Shown: positions 21,881 to 29,710, numbered from the stretch's first letter. The stretch: 64,000 nucleotides of DNA from Rhizobium sullae (GCF_900169785.1 NZ_FWER01000004.1:117019-181018); one strand, 5' to 3'. The notes: a model not told the origin generated them from the letters alone. Numbers and translations: made by a program.

Positions 21881-22762
21881 TTATTCGGCAGCAAGCGCCG
21901 TATCGATCGAGAATTGTTCCACGTAGCTCGCCATCTGCCGCATGAAACCCGTTACGGCGTTGACGATCAGCGGAAAATCCGTGTGCTTTTCCAGCGTCAC
22001 TTCGTCCACGTAGATCGCCCGATTCACCTCGATCTGCAGGGCGTGCAACCCTCGCGCCGGCCGACCGTAGTGTTCGGTGATGAAGCCGCCGGCATAAGGC
22101 TTGTTGCGGATGGCGGTGAAACCCATCTCCTCGAGAATACTGATTGCCATACGCGAAAGCTCTGCCGATGCGCTGGTGCCATACCGGTCGCCAATGATGA
22201 AGTCGGGCCGCGTATTGCTGCCTGCGACACGCACATTGCCCGGCATGGAGTGGCAATCAATCAGCACGCCGAAGCCGAACTGCACGTGGGTGCGCGCAAT
22301 CAGGCGACGCAGCGCGGCGTGGTAGGGTTTGTAGATACTCTCGACCCGATCGAGCCCTTCCTGCACCGGCAGCCGACGGGCATAGATTTCCATATTCTCG
22401 GCAACGATGCGCGGAATGGTCCCGAGCCCGCCTGCAACACGCAGCGAATTGATGTTCGCATAAGGCGGCAACAGCCCATCGAACATGCGCGGATCTAGTT
22501 CGTAGGGTTCGCGGTTCACATCCAGATAGGCGCGCGGGAAATTGGCGAGAAGCAAAGGCGCGCCGAGCCGACTGGCGGCGCAAAAGAGCTCGTCGACATA
22601 GTGATCCTCCGACCGGCGGATGGAAATGCCCTCTAGCCGCGACTGGGCGATAAATTCCGGTGGATAAATACGGCCGCTGTGGGGGGAATTATAAACGAAG
22701 GGAATGGTCTGCGACACGGGCTCACGGATCTCAAAAAGCTCGTATTCGCGAATTTCCGGCAC
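21881..22762 (-). CDS. N-formylglutamate amidohydrolase family protein
   Basis: The protein has 293 residues from GTG 22762, chosen because AGAGGG lies 6 bases upstream; an ATG at 22786 is an alternative. Family features are FVYNSPHSGRIYPPEF, RSEDHYVDELF, DVNREPYELDPRMFD, LIDCHSMPG and FIIGDRYGTS, with metal-binding His/Asp/Glu residues. The enzyme removes formate from N-formylglutamate (end of histidine degradation) or acts on similar formylated substrates. No hut genes are adjacent. It diverges from cpdR. Confidence 0.85.
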   Translation of the reverse strand: MPEIREYELFEIREPVSQTIPFVYNSPHSGRIYPPEFIAQSRLEGISIRRSEDHYVDELFCAASRLGAPLLLANFPRAYLDVNREPYELDPRMFDGLLPPYANINSLRVAGGLGTIPRIVAENMEIYARRLPVQEGLDRVESIYKPYHAALRRLIARTHVQFGFGVLIDCHSMPGNVRVAGSNTRPDFIIGDRYGTSASAELSRMAISILEEMGFTAIRNKPYAGGFITEHYGRPARGLHALQIEVNRAIYVDEVTLEKHTDFPLIVNAVTGFMRQMASYVEQFSIDTALAAE

Positions 22763-22950
22763 CTTTTTCCCTCTTAACCATGTCACAGGACGGCTGCTTC
22801 GCCCATGTTGCCAGTTGCCTCACCTCAAGTCCATACTATGTAGCGGGGATGACAGCCTGGGGTAGGCAATTCACCGGTTGTTTACCGGCTAAAGTCTAGT
22901 GTAAATAGCTGGCACCTCCCACCAAAACCTATTCACAATCGGTCTGGATA

Positions 22951-23313
22951 ATGACTCAGAAGATACTGCTCGCCGAAGACGACAACGACATGCGCCGCTT
23001 CCTCGTGAAGGCGCTCGAGAAGGCCGGTTACAAGGTCCTGTCCTACGACAACGGCGCAAGCGCCTATGACAGGCTCCGTGAAGAGCCCTTCTCCCTGCTC
23101 CTGACCGATATCGTCATGCCGGAGATGGACGGCATCGAGCTCGCGCGCCGGGCGACCGAACTCGACCCGGACCTCAAGGTTATGTTCATCACTGGTTTTG
23201 CAGCCGTCGCGCTCAATCCCGATTCGAAAGCGCCGAAGGATGCAAAGGTGCTTTCCAAGCCCTTCCATCTTCGCGATCTCGTTGATGAAGTAAACAAAAT
23301 GCTTGCCGCATAA
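22951..23313 (+). CDS. cpdR: Single-domain response regulator CpdR
   Basis: The 120-residue protein is a stand-alone receiver domain: acidic pocket E9/D10/D11, phospho-acceptor D53 in LLLTDIVMPEMDG, and the conserved Lys in LSKPF. It matches CpdR closely, including the terminal Ala-Ala. In Caulobacter and Sinorhizobium unphosphorylated CpdR directs ClpXP to the pole and to substrates such as PdeA. Phosphorylation by the CckA-ChpT relay switches it off, coupling proteolysis to the cell cycle. No output domain or partner kinase is present nearby, as expected. Confidence 0.9.
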   Translation: MTQKILLAEDDNDMRRFLVKALEKAGYKVLSYDNGASAYDRLREEPFSLLLTDIVMPEMDGIELARRATELDPDLKVMFITGFAAVALNPDSKAPKDAKVLSKPFHLRDLVDEVNKMLAA

Positions 23314-23353
23314 GGCTTGCGGCCGGCGCGTCACAAAACTTCAAAAAAGCCTA

Positions 23354-23384
23354 TTGACGGCTCCCAAGGTTTTGTGATCTATGC
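23354..23384 (+). promoter_or_regulatory. Candidate promoter of tRNA-Val
   Basis: TTGACG (23354-23359) and CTATGC (23379-23384) lie 19 bases apart, or 18 if the -10 is read as TCTATG. They end 13 bases before the mature tRNA. Confidence 0.45.
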
Positions 23385-23397
23385 GCCGCCATCGGAT

Positions 23398-23472
<75 letters not shown>

Positions 23473-23500
23473 TCCAATTACTTGATATTCAAGATGTTTT

Positions 23501-23523
23501 AGGCTCCTTCGGGAGCCTTTTAC
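23501..23523 (+). terminator. Rho-independent terminator after tRNA-Val
   Basis: AGGCTCC-TTC-GGGAGCCT followed by TTTTA forms a short GC-rich stem with a U-tract, 28 bases after the tRNA. Confidence 0.75.
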
Positions 23524-23968
23524 ATATTTCCCGGTAGGTTCGCTGAACCTGGGGAAGAGCGCGCCTTACGTCTTCTTGGCTTCGGTTCAATTACATGCGC
23601 GTATTGCGGATACTCGGCCTTTAATTGCTCAAGCTGAAGCTCTGGAGGGCGGTTTACAGGGCTTTCGATGGTCTCACGGTATCGGATGAGGAACGGAAGG
23701 AAATCGCCACCATCTTCGGGAATTTGGCCCACGGCGGAAGCCACTGTGCTTGGCGGCGGCTCCTTTAACGGGATTCCCATCTCAGCCCAGGTTTTCGTCA
23801 CGCTGACCCAAATCGCGTGTTCCGGCGGCACCTCCTCGGCAGGTAGTCCGCTCCATCCTTGAACTCGAAATGCCGTAGCAGCCACCTAAGGGGCGTACGT
23901 GGCAGCATCGTGATGCAGAGCTGCCATCCCTTGATGACCTCGCGGCACTCTTCCGCAATCTCCCTCAT
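23520..23968 (-). pseudogene. Frameshifted accessory-element protein gene
   Basis: The first frame starts at ATG 23968, overlapping the stop of the upstream sunset-like gene by 4 bases (ATGA). It reads MREIAEECREVIKGWQLC ... HFEFKDGADYLP. Near 23835 the coding sense moves to another frame (AEEVPPEHAIWVSVTKTWAEMGIPL ... ASAVGQIPEDGGDFLPF), which runs to the stop at 23520. One missing base explains the shift. The composite of about 149 residues has no domain I can name; its style recalls phage or plasmid hypothetical proteins. A sequencing error would give the same picture. Confidence 0.5.
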
Positions 23969-24477
23969 GTTCGCTTGGTTTTGGTTGGTCGCCGGCCAAC
24001 GACCTTAGACACCGCGAAGTACGCCACCGGTCCGACAATGATCCCGACCAACAGGGCGAGAACTGTTTCCCGATCGAGGAAATCGCTCAGAAAAGCCCAC
24101 CCTCTCGTTGGTTTCTGCTCCGAATGAGCTTTTCTCCACCCGGCTTCGCGAACCGCCTGCTCAGAGCAGAACCACCGTTCCCCATCGAAGTAATTGATAC
24201 GCGTTTCGTCGTAGTATTCTTGCCCCGGGAGATGGTAGATCCGCTGCCCGGTGTTGTGGCTGATGTTGCCCTTTATGTCGCAGCCATGGATTAGCGGCAC
24301 GTACTGAGAAATGTTGAAGAGAGCAACCGCTGTGATAAAGGCGATGCTGGCAATCCGACTGATGCCCTTGCGCTGGCGCGATCGCCGCCGCGCATGCGGC
24401 CTAAGTTGACCTGGCGCATTATCCCCTGTCTTCCATTTCTGACGCTTCCGCGGATCGAGGTCGACGCTTTTCCCCAT
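23965..24477 (-). CDS. Sunset-domain-like membrane protein
   Basis: The 170-residue protein starts at ATG 24477 with a GGGGGGAG ribosome site. After a basic N-terminus it has a membrane span (ISRIASIAFITAVALFNI, about 39-56). A motif region follows at about 66-115: CDIKGNIS ... GQRIYHLPGQEYYDETRI ... GERWFCSEQAVREAGWRKA. This is the pattern of the small sunset domain, often found with nuclease-like or periplasmic proteins. A second span lies near the C-terminus (VLALLVGIIVGPVAYFAV). The domain should lie between the spans, probably periplasmic. It is coupled to the next gene by an ATGA overlap. Function unknown. Confidence 0.65.
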   Translation of the reverse strand: MGKSVDLDPRKRQKWKTGDNAPGQLRPHARRRSRQRKGISRIASIAFITAVALFNISQYVPLIHGCDIKGNISHNTGQRIYHLPGQEYYDETRINYFDGERWFCSEQAVREAGWRKAHSEQKPTRGWAFLSDFLDRETVLALLVGIIVGPVAYFAVSKVVGRRPTKTKRT

Positions 24478-24616
24478 TGCACTCCCCCCGGACGGAGAAT
24501 GCCGACTGAGAGATGCACAGTTCAGATAGCCAACTAAGCTTATGATTGCGGTGCATTGACTCAGGGACGGGCCATGGACGCGCGTCAGGCGTCGGGGTGT
24601 CTTCGTCTTGTTTGGC

Positions 24617-24848
24617 GATGACGGCGGCGGAGACGTACGGTTCTTGCCGAAGTCTATCGCGCACAGGCCGACGCGTTGATGATCGAGGCCCGGGCCAAGA
24701 TGCGGTTGGCAGAAGAATACGACGCGGCACAAGATCGCGGCGAAGTCGCAGAGGTTGGCCAACCAAGTATTATTCCAGACCAGAATAATAAGCCGGTTAC
24801 TGCCAAGGAGATTGATCTGGCTCTTCCGAAGCTCGCTTTCGAGACCTT
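24617..24848 (+). pseudogene. Remnant of a mobile-element protein gene
   Basis: An in-frame stretch reads VLAEVYRAQADALMIEAR, MRLAEEYDAAQDRGEVAE and [10 protein letters not shown], then appears to shift frame to [10 protein letters not shown] recall similar helical proteins (RLADEYDAAQERGEV ... IHEARxIRDAE) from rhizobial prophage and plasmid islands. A TGA at 24616-24618 closes the frame upstream and no ribosome site is seen. It abuts, tail to tail, a second remnant on the other strand. Family memory is unverified. Confidence 0.45.
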
Positions 24849-25129
24849 GCCGGTTTCGACGGCATGGACCAGTTCGGGCGTGCCCTGCTCAATGACCTTT
24901 GCTGCGCTTGCGACAGATCGTGGCGACACGGAAAGCATCTGCGCAGCGGCGGAACGATCAACGTGCAAACTTGCATCTTGATCCCCTTCCTGTCGCCACC
25001 GTGCTTCACGGTTTCGAGTTTGGTCGCGACCATCGCCCGCTGGCTTTCAGTCAGGTGCCTGCGCCTGAGGTTGACGCTGATCACGAAGCCGAGCGGATCG
25101 TCGCCGGTTAATCTATTCGGGGAAAGCAA
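24841..25129 (-). pseudogene. Remnant of a ParB-like plasmid/phage protein gene
   Basis: On the minus strand [25 protein letters not shown] is followed by [13 protein letters not shown]. After a one-base loss in a G run near 24983 it continues in another frame as [24 protein letters not shown] and [12 protein letters not shown]. This is the recognisable core of ParB-like nuclease/DNA-binding proteins carried by phages and plasmids, with an HTH around [19 protein letters not shown]. Both ends are missing, so it is a fragment and presumably inactive. Confidence 0.55.
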
Positions 25130-25141
25130 CGCTCAATCGAA

Positions 25142-25169
25142 AAGGCCCGCCGGGGTGTTGGCGGGCCTT
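25142..25169. terminator. Strong hairpin, likely terminator
   Basis: AAGGCCCGCC and GGCGGGCCTT form a perfect 10-bp stem around GGGGTGTT. The flanking T-tracts are short, so termination is likely but not certain. It sits upstream of the ParB-like fragment. Confidence 0.5.
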
Positions 25170-25286
25170 CGAACAGGACGGTCATTAAAAGGCCACCGCT
25201 CTGCCTTCTGCGACAAAGGCGAAGCGGTGGCCGAGAACCGACCAAAGTTCATTAACCATAAAGCGTGAAGCCTTTGTGTATGGCAA

Positions 25287-25535
25287 CTAGCTAATATGGG
25301 CTATATCTTCGATGTTGCATAAGAACGTCGGAGGGCAGTTGCAGCGCTCGTGCGGCGGTTCGAGTGCTCCCATCCTCACCGCCTCAGCATGCCCGTCGAT
25401 GACGTCGCCCAGGCAATAGAAGCCCCTCCGCTTGCCTGGCTTGATGTAGCCCGCGCGTGAGAGCGTACGAATACACGAGAGGGTTACGCCACCGCGCCAG
25501 CAGCATGCAATGTTGCTGATTTGCCGCCAGAACAA
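25287..25535 (-). CDS. Small HTH-like accessory protein, possibly a fragment
   Basis: An 82-residue frame opens with TTG 25535. The segment VTLSCIRTLSRAGYIKPGKRRGFYCLGDVIDGHAEAVR resembles the winged-helix part of small phage terminase subunits or excisionase-type proteins (a recognition helix followed by a basic KPGKRRG wing). The start is poor and the upstream sequence suggests the frame may be broken. It lies in the decayed segment after tRNA-Val. Real coding status is uncertain. Confidence 0.35.
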   Translation of the reverse strand: MFWRQISNIACCWRGGVTLSCIRTLSRAGYIKPGKRRGFYCLGDVIDGHAEAVRMGALEPPHERCNCPPTFLCNIEDIAHIS

Positions 25536-25608
25536 ATAGCTGTCGGTTGCATCAAATGTGCGTCTCTCGTAAAGCGTTTAGATGCGCAACAACCGATGAG
25601 CCGTTACG

Positions 25609-26544
25609 ATGGATACGATTCCCACCGAAGGCTTTGATGCGGCAGTGACCCTGACAGACCATCTCGACCATCTGCCCGACAAGAAGCGTCGAGAGCTCGC
25701 CCGCATCCTCGAAATCCTGTTCTTCGAGGTCGAGCAGTTCCGCGCCACCAAGCTGTCCGGCAAGAAGGCAGCCGGCAAGGTGCTCATGGTGCTGCTCTAT
25801 GGCTCCTATGCCCGCGGCGACTGGGTCGAGGATCGTGCGAGCGGCTACCGCTCCGATTATGACCTTCTCATCGTCGTCAACACCAAGAGCTTTGCTGAGG
25901 AGCATGAGCTGTGGGAGGCGCTGGAGGAACGATTACTGCGGGAGCAGATCAGCCATCGGATCGAAACGCCGGTGATCCCGATCGTGCACTGCCTGGCAGA
26001 CGTCAACGACCAACTGGCGCGTGGCCGGCCGTTCTTTACCGACATCGCCAAAGACGGCATCGTGCTCTACGAGGAGCCTGGCCATCCCCTCGCCCAGCCG
26101 AAAGCGCTGACACCGGAGGAGGCAAGGGCTGAGGCACAGCGGTATTTCGATCAGTGGTTTCCAAGCGCGGATGCATTCAGCGCATCCGCAGGTTTTCTCA
26201 TAGAGAGAGGAAATTTGAAGGAGGCTGCGTTTAATTTACATCAGGCGGTCGAGCGGCTCTATCATACTGTTTTACTCACTCTGGCTCTCCACAGCCCGAA
26301 ATCGCACCGGATCAAGGTGCTACGCTCGCAAGCCGAAAGCGCCGATGCGCGACTGGTTGCCGCCTGGCCGCGTGACACGCGTTTTGCCCGCCGTTGCTTT
26401 GAGCTTTTGTCTCGCGCGTACGTCGAGGCGAGGTACTCGTCGAAATACACGATCAGCAGTGAAGAGCTGCAATGGCTCGTCGCGCGCGTGAAGGACTTGC
26501 AGGCGCTCGTTGAGGAGATCTGCAAAGACCGTCTTGGTCCATGA
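25609..26544 (+). CDS. Nucleotidyltransferase (MNT) - HEPN fusion protein
   Basis: The 311-residue protein has an N-terminal helical segment, then a pol-beta-type minimal nucleotidyltransferase with GSYARGDW (65-72) and the metal dyad D83/D85 in SDYDLLIVV. Next comes a linker, then a helical HEPN domain at about 180-305 (LIERGNLKEAAFNLHQAVERLYHTVLL, ELLSRAYVEARYSSKY). MNT and HEPN proteins usually form two-gene toxin-antitoxin pairs in which the MNT AMPylates the HEPN toxin; here both are on one chain. The R-x4-6-H motif of HEPN RNases is not seen, so RNase activity is doubtful. Confidence 0.8.
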   Translation: MDTIPTEGFDAAVTLTDHLDHLPDKKRRELARILEILFFEVEQFRATKLSGKKAAGKVLMVLLYGSYARGDWVEDRASGYRSDYDLLIVVNTKSFAEEHELWEALEERLLREQISHRIETPVIPIVHCLADVNDQLARGRPFFTDIAKDGIVLYEEPGHPLAQPKALTPEEARAEAQRYFDQWFPSADAFSASAGFLIERGNLKEAAFNLHQAVERLYHTVLLTLALHSPKSHRIKVLRSQAESADARLVAAWPRDTRFARRCFELLSRAYVEARYSSKYTISSEELQWLVARVKDLQALVEEICKDRLGP

Positions 26545-26728
26545 AGCCGGATCTTCCTCATATTGAGCGGTCAAAGCGTTGTTCCACGCTAGAAAGGGGA
26601 TTTCGCCAAGCCACAGATTGTGATTGGCGAGTTATCTTCCAGGAAAGCGAGAAATCGCGCCTCACAGCGCAGTGCTACGCTCTTGCCCAACACGGCTGAC
26701 AAGCCAGCCAAAACCCCAACAAGTACTT

Positions 26729-26863
26729 TTACTTCGTAAGCGTGGCGTCTTCAGATAGAGTTGCTGCGGTTTGCAGGTTCGGCGTCTCAGGGATGGCTGC
26801 GATGAAGAACATCGTGAACGCATAAACTGAGAACAGCGTCAGCACCGCGGTCAATCGAATCAT
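26729..26863 (-). CDS. 44-residue single-span membrane protein
   Basis: ATG 26863 is preceded by an excellent ribosome site (AAGGAGA, 6 bases away). The peptide has one hydrophobic span (LTAVLTLFSVYAFTMFFIAAI, residues 4-24) followed by a polar tail (PETPNLQTAATLSEDATLTK). It lies in the accessory region, facing the MNT-HEPN gene tail to tail. The ribosome site makes a real gene likely. No family recognised. Confidence 0.5.
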   Translation of the reverse strand: MIRLTAVLTLFSVYAFTMFFIAAIPETPNLQTAATLSEDATLTK

Positions 26864-27177
26864 TCAGTATCTCCTTATTCACAAGGAACAGCTTGACCCA
26901 TATCGGAGCTTTCCCAAACCGTTTTCTGAACGGGAGATGAACAAAAACTTGTGACAGGGCATTTTAACGATATTTTTACAACACATTTCGGAGAGTCTCT
27001 CCCGTTCCCACGGGGGCTTATAAGCCGGAAGAAGGAGGGTTCCATGACCGTGACGAAGGTATTGCTCCATTTGAGCTAATCCTGTGAATAGCGGGAATCG
27101 ACGCCGGCCCTCTGGACATTAGCAAGGAGAAATGTTTGCCTAGGCAGGCTGGCTGAGGGGCCGGCGGTTGGGGGCAA
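26864..27177 (+). other. Intergenic region with a possible 11-residue ORF
   Basis: No full gene is seen. A micro-ORF at 27044-27079 encodes MTVTKVLLHLS and has a strong GAAGGAGGG ribosome site 4 bases upstream. A second start (27133) with AAGGAGAA is closed after three codons. The stretch 26880-27000 is AT-rich relative to the chromosome. No promoter could be assigned with confidence. Confidence 0.3.
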
Positions 27178-27180
27178 GTG

Positions 27181-27378
27181 ATGGAAATCGAAGAACTGCT
27201 CGACATGCAGGAGCGCGGAATACGCGATCGGGTCCTTGGCTACACTCTAAGCGACAACCCCATGTCGCGGCCGGAACTGATGCCGATCCGCGACGCCACG
27301 GAACTCGAGGTGTGGCACGCCCGCTACGAAGCATGGCGCTTCGGCTGGTCCGTCGAGGACGCCAGCCGGCGCCATTGA
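27181..27378 (+). CDS. Hypothetical 65-residue protein
   Basis: The ORF can start at ATG 27181 or the adjacent GTG 27178. It encodes a soluble acidic/aromatic protein, MEIEELLDMQERGIRDRVL then DATELEVWHARYEAWRFGW and VEDASRRH. The W-rich C-terminal half (a conserved-looking WHARYEAWRFGW) suggests a small folded domain, faintly like CrpP-type small proteins, but I would not assign it. It is followed by a strong terminator at 27461. Codon use looks chromosomal. Confidence 0.45.
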   Translation: MEIEELLDMQERGIRDRVLGYTLSDNPMSRPELMPIRDATELEVWHARYEAWRFGWSVEDASRRH

Positions 27379-27460
27379 ACAGGCGAAGTCCTATTCAGCC
27401 CCGCTCAAGCAAGACGGAAGACTGAGGCCGGCCGTTGTTGTTAATGGCCACGCTTCCCGG

Positions 27461-27496
27461 AACGGGCCGCTATCCCTGCAGCGGCCCGTTTTCTTT
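27461..27496 (+). terminator. Rho-independent terminator
   Basis: AACGGGCCGCT and AGCGGCCCGTT form a perfect 11-bp stem around ATCCCTGC, followed by TTCTTT. It ends the transcript of the 65-residue ORF. Confidence 0.75.
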
Positions 27497-27570
27497 GAGT
27501 GCGGCAAATTTCGGACACAGAAACATGCGACGCCCGTCCGGCAAACCAGCATGACAGGAATCCTGAACAG

Positions 27571-28047
27571 ATGAGACTGATAGTGATTGCAGCCGCGGCG
27601 CTTTCCGCCGCAGCTTTCGCCTCCGGCGCCAGCGCCGCCTCCCAGAATTTTCCAGGTGCCGGCGTTTCGACACTCGCGGGCAAATGCGCAAAACTCGTCG
27701 TTGGCAAAGTGGATGCAACGAAGGGCTGCAAGGGCGAACTCGCCAGTGTGGGACTGCCGAACGGTCAAGTGACCTTCATCTTCACGTCAGGCGGCAAGAT
27801 GCTTGGCTTTCAAGGCGATGGCACCGCGATCAAGCCGGCATCCAACGGCAATGCCCGCATTCCGCTCAAGATGGTGACGACGGGCGCCGGCGAGAAAATG
27901 ACAGGCCAGGTCAAGGTGGCAGGCACCTGCACCTTCGGCAATCCTTACGGCGGCAAGCCTATCGTGATCGAATGCACCGCCGAGAGCAAGGATACGGCCT
28001 TCACCGGCAGCTTCCGCACCAGCGGTAAGGCTCCGAAGCAGAAATAG
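27571..28047 (+). CDS. Hypothetical secreted protein
   Basis: The 158-residue protein starts at ATG 27571. It has a clear signal peptide (LIVIAAAALSAAAFASGASA, residues 3-22) followed by about 130 residues of mature protein rich in Gly, Lys and Thr. The mature part has four cysteines (GKCAKLVVG, KGCKGELA, GTCTFGNPYGG, VIECTAES) that could form two disulfides in the periplasm. The C-terminus is basic (GKAPKQK). I do not recognise the family. It converges on the nuclease-like gene. Confidence 0.65.
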   Translation: MRLIVIAAAALSAAAFASGASAASQNFPGAGVSTLAGKCAKLVVGKVDATKGCKGELASVGLPNGQVTFIFTSGGKMLGFQGDGTAIKPASNGNARIPLKMVTTGAGEKMTGQVKVAGTCTFGNPYGGKPIVIECTAESKDTAFTGSFRTSGKAPKQK

Positions 28048-28050
28048 ATC

Positions 28051-28749
28051 TCAGGTACACCACCCACCGGCAGCGCCTGGCTTGCGGGCAAGGCCCTCGT
28101 TAATCAGTTGAGTGCCCAAGGAACGGCCGCCGCGCGAAATCACGTGCGGTGCACCGGCACCGACCGGCTTGCCGGCAGCGTTCATGACGAAGGGCCCGGC
28201 GTTCAGAAATTTGAGCAGCCTCGATTTTGCGGCAAAGCCGATCCTTCGCTCTCCTTCGCAACGCGCGGCGCCGACGTCCGGCACGGCCATATCCGCGATC
28301 AGGATCTTTTCACCCTTATACCAAAAAGTCCCGCCGTCTCCGACGCAGTTCATATGCTCGCCCTGCCCGCAATAGCCGAAGGCAGCGCGGGCGTTTTCCG
28401 AACTGGCGGGTGATGCGGCCGTCGAGGACAGCTTCACAGGCTGCGCAGCAGGAACCGGAACGGCGGCAGGCGGCACGGGGCGCTGCGGCTGCGAAACAGC
28501 GGCCTGCCTCGGCACACTGTTGGCGACAGCCGCTTTGGGCGCATCTGGCTTGATTGCAGCGGTAATCGCAGCTGTATCCGGCGCCCGTGAGGCAAGGATC
28601 GGCCGCACGCTCTTCCAGTTGTCGTAAAGAGCAATGCCGCTTACGGCAACGGCGCCTGCGAAGAGCCAGGGCAAGGCTCCGCCCTGCCCCCTGCCCTTCG
28701 ATTTTGCGGATGATTTGCGGCGGCGGCCGCGAGGTACAGTTCTAGCCAT
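28051..28749 (-). CDS. Thermonuclease (SNase)-like membrane-anchored protein
   Basis: From ATG 28749 the protein has 232 residues; a start at 28809 would add 20. A very basic N-terminus (RGRRRKSSAKSKGRG) precedes one membrane span (ALPWLFAGAVAVSGIALY) and a Pro/Ala-rich linker. A C-terminal domain at about 120-230 resembles the staphylococcal nuclease fold as degenerated in rhizobia (FWYKGEKILIADMAVPDVGAARCEGERRIGFAAKSRLLKFLN). The usual Arg/Asp/Glu catalytic set is not obvious, so activity is uncertain. Confidence 0.6.
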   Translation of the reverse strand: MARTVPRGRRRKSSAKSKGRGQGGALPWLFAGAVAVSGIALYDNWKSVRPILASRAPDTAAITAAIKPDAPKAAVANSVPRQAAVSQPQRPVPPAAVPVPAAQPVKLSSTAASPASSENARAAFGYCGQGEHMNCVGDGGTFWYKGEKILIADMAVPDVGAARCEGERRIGFAAKSRLLKFLNAGPFVMNAAGKPVGAGAPHVISRGGRSLGTQLINEGLARKPGAAGGWCT

Positions 28750-28892
28750 CTGGTCCGAATCCCGTGATGGCCGATTATCGCCTCCCAATCCTTTCCGAAA
28801 GGTTGGCATGAGCGCTCACACTCCTCCCGGCGAACAAAGAGCCACGCAGGACGTTAGCTCGCGGAGATGTTTTCACCGGAAGAGTTCCCGTC

Positions 28893-29411
28893 ATGGACGT
28901 CATTTTTGCCGATATGCTCCCCGAAACCGGTATTCATTATTCGGTCATCTTTGCGCGGCTCATCGGCGCGATCGTGCTCGGCGGCATCATCGGTTTCGAA
29001 CGCGAGGTGCGCGACCATCCTGCGGGCCTCCGCACTCATATTCTGGTGAGCCTTGCTGCAGCGCTCTTCGGGATCATTTCCATCGAAGCCGTGCAGGTGC
29101 CGAGCTTTGCCGACGACCAGCAGGTCCGCATCGATCCGCTGCGCGTCATCGAGGCCGTGACGGCGGGCGTCGCATTTCTGGCCGCAGGCATGATCGTTTT
29201 TTCGAGAGGTAGGGTGAAAGGACTGACGACCGGAGCTGGCATGTGGCTCTCAGGCGCGATCGGCCTTGCCGTGGGCTTCGGTTACTGGCCGGTCGCCTTC
29301 TTCGCGACGGCGGCTGCAGTCTGCGTCCTGTTTGCTCTGGGTAAAATGGAGCAGCGCCTGGAACGCGATTCCGGAAAAAATCTGCCGCCGGAGGACGAGG
29401 CCGACTCATAG
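28893..29411 (+). CDS. MgtC/SapB family membrane protein
   Basis: The 172-residue protein has four or five transmembrane segments and the MgtC signatures RLIGAIVLGGIIGFEREVRD ... GLRTHILVSLAAALFG and AGVAFLAAGMIVFSRG ... KGLTTGAGMWLSGAIGLAVG. It lacks the C-terminal cytoplasmic ACT-like domain of Salmonella MgtC, so it is of the short SapB type. MgtC proteins act in Mg2+-limited growth and F1Fo ATPase inhibition in pathogens; the role of short versions is open. Position is inner membrane. Confidence 0.85.
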   Translation: MDVIFADMLPETGIHYSVIFARLIGAIVLGGIIGFEREVRDHPAGLRTHILVSLAAALFGIISIEAVQVPSFADDQQVRIDPLRVIEAVTAGVAFLAAGMIVFSRGRVKGLTTGAGMWLSGAIGLAVGFGYWPVAFFATAAAVCVLFALGKMEQRLERDSGKNLPPEDEADS

Positions 29412-29439
29412 AAAACGCCAGGCATGCAAGCGCTTCCTT

Positions 29440-29637
29440 TTAATTGCGATCAGAATTAGCGGGCTGCCCTGTTGAACTGTCGTTCTCCGGAGGCACCTTC
29501 GTCCCACCGCCAGTGATATTCCCGAGTGCCGTTTTGCGCTTCTGGATATCGATGCCGTTCCCGAAGGCTTCCTTGAGAGCCTGCCATTCGCTTTCGTGTT
29601 TCAAATAGATGTCCTGCGGCACGAGATCAGTCGTCAT
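29440..29637 (-). CDS. Hypothetical 65-residue protein
   Basis: ATG 29637 has GAGGA 5 bases upstream. The protein is small, soluble and polar (MTTDLVPQDIYLKHESEWQ, then ALKEAFGNGIDIQKRKTALG), with a Gly/Pro/Asn/Ser-rich disordered tail. It lies downstream of another small gene on the same strand (29711-29944) with a 73-base gap. A weak GGAAC-N17-CATT element in that gap could be a stress promoter. No family recognised. Confidence 0.5.
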   Translation of the reverse strand: MTTDLVPQDIYLKHESEWQALKEAFGNGIDIQKRKTALGNITGGGTKVPPENDSSTGQPANSDRN

Positions 29638-29710
29638 GTGGTCCTCACATTTTTGTCCGGGCTTTAAATGCAAAAACCCTGACGCCGGTTCCCGCGCCGT
29701 CTGAAAAAAT

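Noticed and set aside
27018..27206. 62-codon minus-strand ORF (Ser/Pro-rich)
   Set aside because: Low-complexity translation with no ribosome site, overlapping the better-supported plus-strand gene at 27181.
23473..27378. Direct repeat of the tRNA-Val 3' end (attachment site) and an integrase gene
   Set aside because: No copy of the T-arm/acceptor sequence was seen downstream by eye, and no tyrosine recombinase motif was found; a computed search would be needed.
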